Of a stretch of DNA of 64,000 bases, positions 59,754 to 64,000 are shown piece after piece. The notes under the pieces were generated by a model. It was not told the DNA's origin. It saw only the letters and a program-made list of their open reading frames with translations, and did not search any database. The stretch is from Thermus hydrothermalis (GTDB taxonomy: Bacteria; Deinococcota; Deinococci; Deinococcales; Thermaceae), in the NCBI RefSeq assembly GCF_022760925.1, contig NZ_JAKTNT010000001.1:168644-232643 (forward strand), written 5' to 3'. Each line of letters opens with the position of its first letter. Position 1 is the first letter of the stretch. Both the position numbers and the translations under genes were made by a program.

Positions 59754-61586
59754 TTACACGAAGAAGACCTTCTCCCGGTCCACCTCCTTCAGGTGGCGCA
59801 CCCCGAGCCTGCCCACTTCCTTCACCAGGCGGTCCGCCAGGTGCAGGGGCGCAGGGAGCCGAGGGAAGGCGAAGCCGCTTGCCGGGTAGAGTCGGGTCAG
59901 GTGATAGATCTGTTCCGCCAAGACCTCTAGGGGTGTGTCCCCTTCTTCGTGCACCAGCTTGAGCGGCCTCGGCGTGCCGCGGAACTCCCGGTGCACGGTG
60001 AGGAGCAAAAACGTCCTGTTCTCTAAGGGCACGAGGAGGCCATCCGAGAGGCTGCCACGGGTGGGGTAAATCCTACCACCCCCCGATTTCCGCACGGATA
60101 CCAGGTCAAAGCCGATCCCTAGCTGCCGAAGCTTCTCCAAAGCCAGGGTGAACTCGTCTTTTGGCAGGAAACCGTCGCGGAGGAGGAGAACCCTGGAGGG
60201 TAGCCTTCCGCTCTTGCGCTTAAAGACGAGAAGGGCTTCCTCCAGGAGGTCCCAGACCACTTCCCCGGGGATGCTTTCCCCCGCTTGCGCCTCGGGAAGG
60301 CTCCAAAGGAGATGCCCGCCATCGCTCCCCACCGCACAGGCCGCACCCCCAAAGCGGAAAGACTTTCTGCCTCCCGCATCGAACCCTACGGCCAGGTCCG
60401 CGGGGTAGGTACCCTTCAGCGCTACCACCTGCAACCCCGCCTTGGCGAGAAGCCCCAGAAGGGCGTTTTCTAGGCGATGGCGCTCTTCTTTTTGGATGGG
60501 GAGGTTGAGGAGCTGGCTCGGGAGCCCCTCCTTTAGGAAGAGGGCCTTCAGGCGGTTGCGCTCTTCCCAAGAAAGGGGTGGGGTCAGAACCAGTACGGCT
60601 TGAACGCCCGCTTCTTTTGCTCTTGCCAGAGCTTCACGAAAGGCGAGGGTTTGGGAAGGGTCCGCATGGATTTCCCGGACATGGAGCCGGGCCTGGCTTG
60701 CCCTAAAAGTATGTTCCAAGGCCCTGAGAAGGAAATCGGGCCATCCTCGAGCCCCGTCTAGGCGGAGGAGGGCCAGGGTGGTTTCCTGAGCCCGGTAAAG
60801 CCCCACGCGTAACGCATCCGCCGGTTTGCCCACCTTCGTTCGGGCCCGAAGCTCGGGCATGCGCATACGGCACGCCCGGGCCTCTACGGGCTTGGGGTGC
60901 TCCACCCCGAGCTTTCGCGCCACCAACAGGGCAACCTTGCGCGTTTCTTCCTGGCGTTGGTTCCAAGGAATAGACAAGACTAAGTTAGATCCCCCTTCTT
61001 CGTGGAGGTCCTCGAGGGTAAGCACCGGAACAAGCAGGCTCGTCAGGTGGGGAATTTCCTTCTTTGCGTCCTTGGCGTTTGCCACCCACGCCACCCGACC
61101 CCATCTTCCATCCCGAATGCGTCCCTTGGAAGCGTGGTACTCCACAAGGCTTAGGCCCCCCGAAAGCAGGATGCTTTTGGGGTCTTCCTCCCCCAGCCTG
61201 AGGAGCTCCCAGGTGCGGCCATCGTAGGTGTTCTTAACCCGCTTGGGTGGGGGGTGACCCTGGGCGAGCCAAGCCTCGAGGGTCCTATCGCAGAGGATCC
61301 GGTAGGTGGGGTCTACCTCCAGGATGATCTCCCCGGCGGCGGAAACCCAAAGGTCTAGGGTTGCTCCTTTAAGCACCCGCCACCCGGAGCCCCGAGCGTG
61401 CTCCTTCCGATAGAACGCCCATCCCTCAACCCAAAAGCCCTTTCCGCGGAGCTGTTCTAGCACTTCCCGAAGGCTGCGGGCCAAGGCGGAAAGGGACCCC
61501 GTTCGGGGGGGTTGCGAGGGTCCAAGGCCCTTCGTGGTTTTGCATTGATAGGTGTTTGGCTGCGGATCTAAAAGCCCAACGGCCAC
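59754..61586 (-). CDS. ago: Prokaryotic Argonaute (TtAgo-like), N domain missing
   Basis: 610 aa, against 685 in Thermus thermophilus Ago. Linker 1, PAZ (LDLWVSAAGEIILEVDPTYRILCDRTLEAWLAQ onward), MID and PIWI are collinear. All four catalytic residues are in place: Asp in AVGFDAGGRKSF (about 403), the glutamate finger in SLPEAQAGE (about 437), Asp in LLLRDGFLPKDE (about 471) and Asp in LHLADRLV (585). Homology begins only near LSALARSL, so the first 100 or so residues (N domain) are gone and replaced by a short unrelated lead. GTG 61586 is the first in-frame start. It is a DNA-guided nuclease family involved in defence and chromosome decatenation. Confidence 0.88.
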   Translation of the reverse strand: MAVGLLDPQPNTYQCKTTKGLGPSQPPRTGSLSALARSLREVLEQLRGKGFWVEGWAFYRKEHARGSGWRVLKGATLDLWVSAAGEIILEVDPTYRILCDRTLEAWLAQGHPPPKRVKNTYDGRTWELLRLGEEDPKSILLSGGLSLVEYHASKGRIRDGRWGRVAWVANAKDAKKEIPHLTSLLVPVLTLEDLHEEGGSNLVLSIPWNQRQEETRKVALLVARKLGVEHPKPVEARACRMRMPELRARTKVGKPADALRVGLYRAQETTLALLRLDGARGWPDFLLRALEHTFRASQARLHVREIHADPSQTLAFREALARAKEAGVQAVLVLTPPLSWEERNRLKALFLKEGLPSQLLNLPIQKEERHRLENALLGLLAKAGLQVVALKGTYPADLAVGFDAGGRKSFRFGGAACAVGSDGGHLLWSLPEAQAGESIPGEVVWDLLEEALLVFKRKSGRLPSRVLLLRDGFLPKDEFTLALEKLRQLGIGFDLVSVRKSGGGRIYPTRGSLSDGLLVPLENRTFLLLTVHREFRGTPRPLKLVHEEGDTPLEVLAEQIYHLTRLYPASGFAFPRLPAPLHLADRLVKEVGRLGVRHLKEVDREKVFFV

Positions 61587-61828
61587 GTGTTTTCTCGTGC
61601 AAGGCCTGCTAGGGAATAAGGAAGCACACGGGCTAACCGTCCCAGTGGGGGCGCCCGAGGGTCATCCCCCGCGACGCCACCTGGAGCAGGAGAAAGCCTT
61701 CTAGAAGGAAATCCGCTTCACTATAGGTGAGGTCACTTACTATTAACCAATATAGAGAAGGGCCTCCTCCCTGGCGTTTAAGGTTCGTGTAAGGGGGCGA
61801 TGGCTAGCCTAGGGGAGGAGGTGAAGGT
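61587..61828. other. Region between ago and lipoprotein gene, possible N-domain relic
   Basis: This is where the Argonaute N domain should be encoded. On the minus strand one frame reads FLLLQVASRGMTLG, faintly like the TtAgo stretch around residue 65, then a stop; no open frame covers it. TATAGT (minus, 61725-61720) and TATAGA (plus, 61751-61756) are possible -10 boxes for ago and for the lipoprotein gene. Confidence 0.35.
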
Positions 61829-63098
61829 ATGCGTTTCCCATGGCAGTCGGTTGTGTTGGGTTTCGGCCTAGCCCTCCTCCTTGCCGCCTGCGGGGGGCGG
61901 GGGGCAGTCGGGGGGAAGCAACGCCAGCACCGTGACGGTTTCCCTCTTGGACCCCGCTGGCGCCCTGGCAGGGGCGTACTACCGGGTTGGTTCGGGGAAC
62001 TGGCAACCCATCAACTTTACGGGGGGACAGTTTGCCTTCCAGGCGAGCGGGCAGTACGAGGTGGTGGCCCGCTGCCGAGGTGAACCGGACCGGATTTACC
62101 ACACCAAGGCCACGCCTTCCCAGCTGAGCCGGGTGGTGGTCCAATGTTCTACCGTAAGTGCAACCCAGGCTCGGGTCACGCTCACCGCCCACCTTCCCTC
62201 TTCCATCGGTGATACCCCGATTGAGGATGGGAGCACGTTGTTGGCAGCTGAGCTTGATGTGAGGTTCTTCCCTTTGCTTGGTTGGGCTCTTATCCCGGAA
62301 AGGGGGCAGGTACAGTCCCGCCAGGCGCAGCTGACTGCGTTTTTCCCTCCTGGTTTACAGGATGTTCTTCTGACACTTATGGGCACAGGCGTTACGGGTA
62401 CAGGCTTTTCCCACTGCTTACAGCCGATTGGGTGGAAGCGGGTACGCCTAGATATTGCGGACGCCCAAAGCTACACGGTGGACGAGAACGGCTGGCAGGC
62501 CTTCCACACCACGCCCTCCATACGCGTTTCCTCTGGTGGAAACCCCAGCACGCCTTGGGCCTACGTGGCCTACTTCAAGGAAGGCATGAAGAGCTTGGGC
62601 TACGTTGGCTTCTCCGACGGTACCACGGATTGCCGCTACGGTACCCTTCCTCCCCAGGAGGGGGGCGTGTACCTGGGCATAGCGGTATCTGCTACAAGCT
62701 TTAGCGAAAGCTCCTTCCAGGCATTTGCCGTCTTGAAGGATTTGCGGGGGCAGGACTGGGTGGTGGAGATGCCTCCGCTTTGGCCAGACGGGGCCTTGAT
62801 CGTTTCGGGTAGCACGGTGACCCTCAGCTATCCGCATGCGCTTAGCTACACCCTCCGGGCGAACGGCTTCCTACAAGATAGGCAGACCCTAACCAACATT
62901 CACCTTTACGCCACCCTGTTCCCAGGGAACGGGGGCGCTGTTTATGCACCTCCCGACGCGGGGGAAGAGCTCGGCTACGTGGTGAACCCTTCCGACACCT
63001 ATTCGGTGGAGGCCTTGGCCTTTCTCCGGAACACCAAGGGCACCTCTCCTTCGGGCCTTTTTGGTCCGGGAGTTTTCCCCGATGAAGCCACCTTGTAG
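61829..63098 (+). CDS. Lipoprotein with frameshift in a poly-G tract
   Basis: ATG 61829 starts a lipoprotein signal (MRFPWQSVVLGFGLALLLAAC, lipobox Cys 21). Right after the Cys are three runs of six G (61892-61897, 61899-61904, 61910-61915). In the present sequence the frame then leads to a stop near 62083; loss of one G would join it to the 400-residue frame SGGSNASTVTVSLLDPAGALAG that runs to 63098. The mature part has Ig-like or carbohydrate-binding features (FTGGQFAFQASGQYEVVARC) and conserved Cys pairs, but no known family. Ribosome site GGAGGAGG is strong. Phase-variable or sequencing/decay effect cannot be separated. Confidence 0.65.
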
Positions 63099-63209
63099 GG
63101 GTTGGATCTCGCCGTCGCTAGCATCTTCGTGGCTCAAGGCGACTGAATCCTCTTTTGCGGGGGCCGAAAGAGGGGCCTACGTGAAGGGCTGAAAGGAAAA
63201 GAATCCTCA

Positions 63210-63245
63210 GGTGCAGGCCACATCTTGGCCCCGCACCTTTCTTTT
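63210..63245 (+). terminator. Terminator of the lipoprotein gene
   Basis: GGTGC-A-GGCC (63210-63219) pairs with GGCC-CC-GCACC (63227-63237), followed by TTTCTTTT. It lies 110 bases after the lipoprotein stop. Confidence 0.65.
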
Positions 63246-63624
63246 GCTCCATTGAGGTCTGAGTTAAGCGGCGGGTACTAGGTGCCAAGCGGTTGTTCGG
63301 GCCAGGCGAAGGAGGATGGAGAAGGGCACCTTTTAGGCTCCTTTGGCAAGGCGGGTAAGTGTGGGGCTTAGGTTAGGGGCCCGGGTATAGGGCCATGACG
63401 CTAGGGGGAGGGATAAAAGCGCCACCTGGGAAGGTGCTGTCCAACCTCGCTACACTTTGAGATGAGTCCCTTTTGTCTTCCCCGATAGAAGGAGGGGCAC
63501 CTCGAGGCTTTCCTCGTGATAACGGCTAACGCACAGGAACCTCGGCACCCATCTTGCTGCCATGTTAGCCGGCAGAAAAGCGCCGAAACCCTGTGCGCCC
63601 GCCCGTGGGAGGGTCCCTTCTAGC
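63246..63624. other. Intergenic stretch without recognisable gene
   Basis: About 380 bases with stop codons in all frames and no convincing tRNA, repeat or coding signal. It is somewhat less GC-rich than the flanking genes. It follows a terminator and lies behind the stop of the convergent RCC1-repeat gene. Confidence 0.4.
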
Positions 63625-64000
63625 CTATGGGGAAGGTGTCCACACGAGAACCCTTTTCGGGCAAGGAGTGTCTGTCGTGTCCCCTGTGCCTAGCTGTCCC
63701 CGGTCGTTTAGGCCCCACGCGTAGAGGGCGAGGTTGCCTCCTTCCTGAACGATTGCCAAGGAGAAATCGTATCCTGCTTTCACCAACACGGCCCCACTAA
63801 GAAATCCCGTGCACCCCCCACCCTTGACCCGCGCCGGCGTGGGGGAGGGGTCGCCCGCGGTGCCCTGGCCTAACTGGCCGTGGTCGTTGCTTCCCCAGGC
63901 CCATACTCCGCCGCTTTGGTCTATGGCCAAATTGTGGGTTCCTCCAGCAGTGACAAAACGGACTTGGGTACCAGAGGGGAAAGGCACGCGTTGGGGTGTG
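63625..64000 (-). CDS. RCC1/BLIP-II repeat protein, N-terminus outside window
   Basis: The frame enters from beyond base 64000 and ends at TAG 63625-63627, giving 124 residues. It shows RCC1 repeats: VTAGGTHNLAIDQSGGVWAWGSNDHGQLGQGTAGDPSPTPARV, followed by VLVKAGYDFSLAIVQEGGNLALYAWGLNDRGQLGTGDTTDTPCPKRV. Such beta-propeller repeats occur in secreted bacterial proteins of binding type. The beginning and cellular location cannot be seen. Confidence 0.8.
   Translation of the reverse strand, partial: TPQRVPFPSGTQVRFVTAGGTHNLAIDQSGGVWAWGSNDHGQLGQGTAGDPSPTPARVKGGGCTGFLSGAVLVKAGYDFSLAIVQEGGNLALYAWGLNDRGQLGTGDTTDTPCPKRVLVWTPSP

Noticed and set aside
63246-63624. tRNA or small RNA gene in the gap
   Set aside because: No cloverleaf or T-loop-like motif could be folded by eye and no promoter-terminator pair frames a small transcript.
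59754-64000. Defence island with Argonaute partners (nuclease, helicase, CRISPR)
   Set aside because: The neighbours are a secreted protein, a lipoprotein and an RCC1-repeat protein; no repeat-spacer array or nuclease gene is seen anywhere in the window.

Overview
The window comes from a Thermus-type bacterium. GC content is very high, coding is dense, start codons overlap stop codons (ATGA), and GTG starts are frequent. Many proteins are recognisable Thermus families: SurE of 244 aa, xylose isomerase of 387 aa, a GH1 beta-glucosidase, a cytochrome c552-like protein and a Thermus-type Argonaute. Chromosome or megaplasmid cannot be decided from the sequence. The gene content is accessory: transporters, catabolic operons, two-component systems, decayed genes and an insertion-sequence remnant.

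Region by region. 1-1.3 kb: end of a glycosyltransferase/surE operon. 1.4-5.2 kb: minus-strand Ugp-like sugar ABC transporter with a TIM-barrel isomerase/epimerase. 5.4-8.2 kb: NitT/TauT-like ABC transporter with a cysteine-rich DsrE-like protein, resembling the SAO transport system. 8.3-10.1 kb: an unknown protein and an orphan TAXI-type TRAP binding protein. 10.1-20.2 kb: a divergent catabolic locus. The minus arm holds a histidine phosphatase, a DUF6285 protein, an APH-like kinase, an acyl-CoA dehydrogenase and a MerR regulator. The plus arm holds an acyl-CoA ligase, an SDR and a complete Liv-type ABC importer. Its gene set matches the logic of the Pseudomonas levulinate (lva) pathway. 20.2-26.8 kb: an AbrB-type membrane protein, a ferric-family ABC importer and a CitA/CitB-type two-component system.

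26.7-32.3 kb: a LacI-controlled beta-glucoside operon (lacI, binding protein, two permeases, GH1) with two matching palindromic operators. 32.4-33.1 kb: a broken IS4-like transposase. 33.1-41.1 kb: a complete xylose operon (xylF-H-G, ROK regulator, xylA, xylB, M24-like protein) whose base composition is visibly less GC-rich than its flanks. 41.2-42.0 kb: DUF3883 and Fic remnants. 42.0-49.1 kb: AI-2E exporter-family protein, APC permease, transglutaminase-like protein, duplicated-permease anion ABC transporter and DUF1634.

49.1-53.4 kb is a gene graveyard: TauE/SafE, two PepSY, PAP2, response regulator, DUF421 and an acyltransferase, all broken. Four of them carry single in-frame TAG codons. 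53.4-59.7 kb: polysaccharide deacetylase, beta-propeller protein, MntH with a DtxR-like palindrome, then a cytochrome c-response regulator-kinase operon with repeated GCTTCAG boxes. 59.7-61.6 kb: an Argonaute with a complete catalytic tetrad but no normal N domain. 61.8-64 kb: a lipoprotein gene frameshifted in a poly-G tract and the edge of an RCC1-repeat protein.
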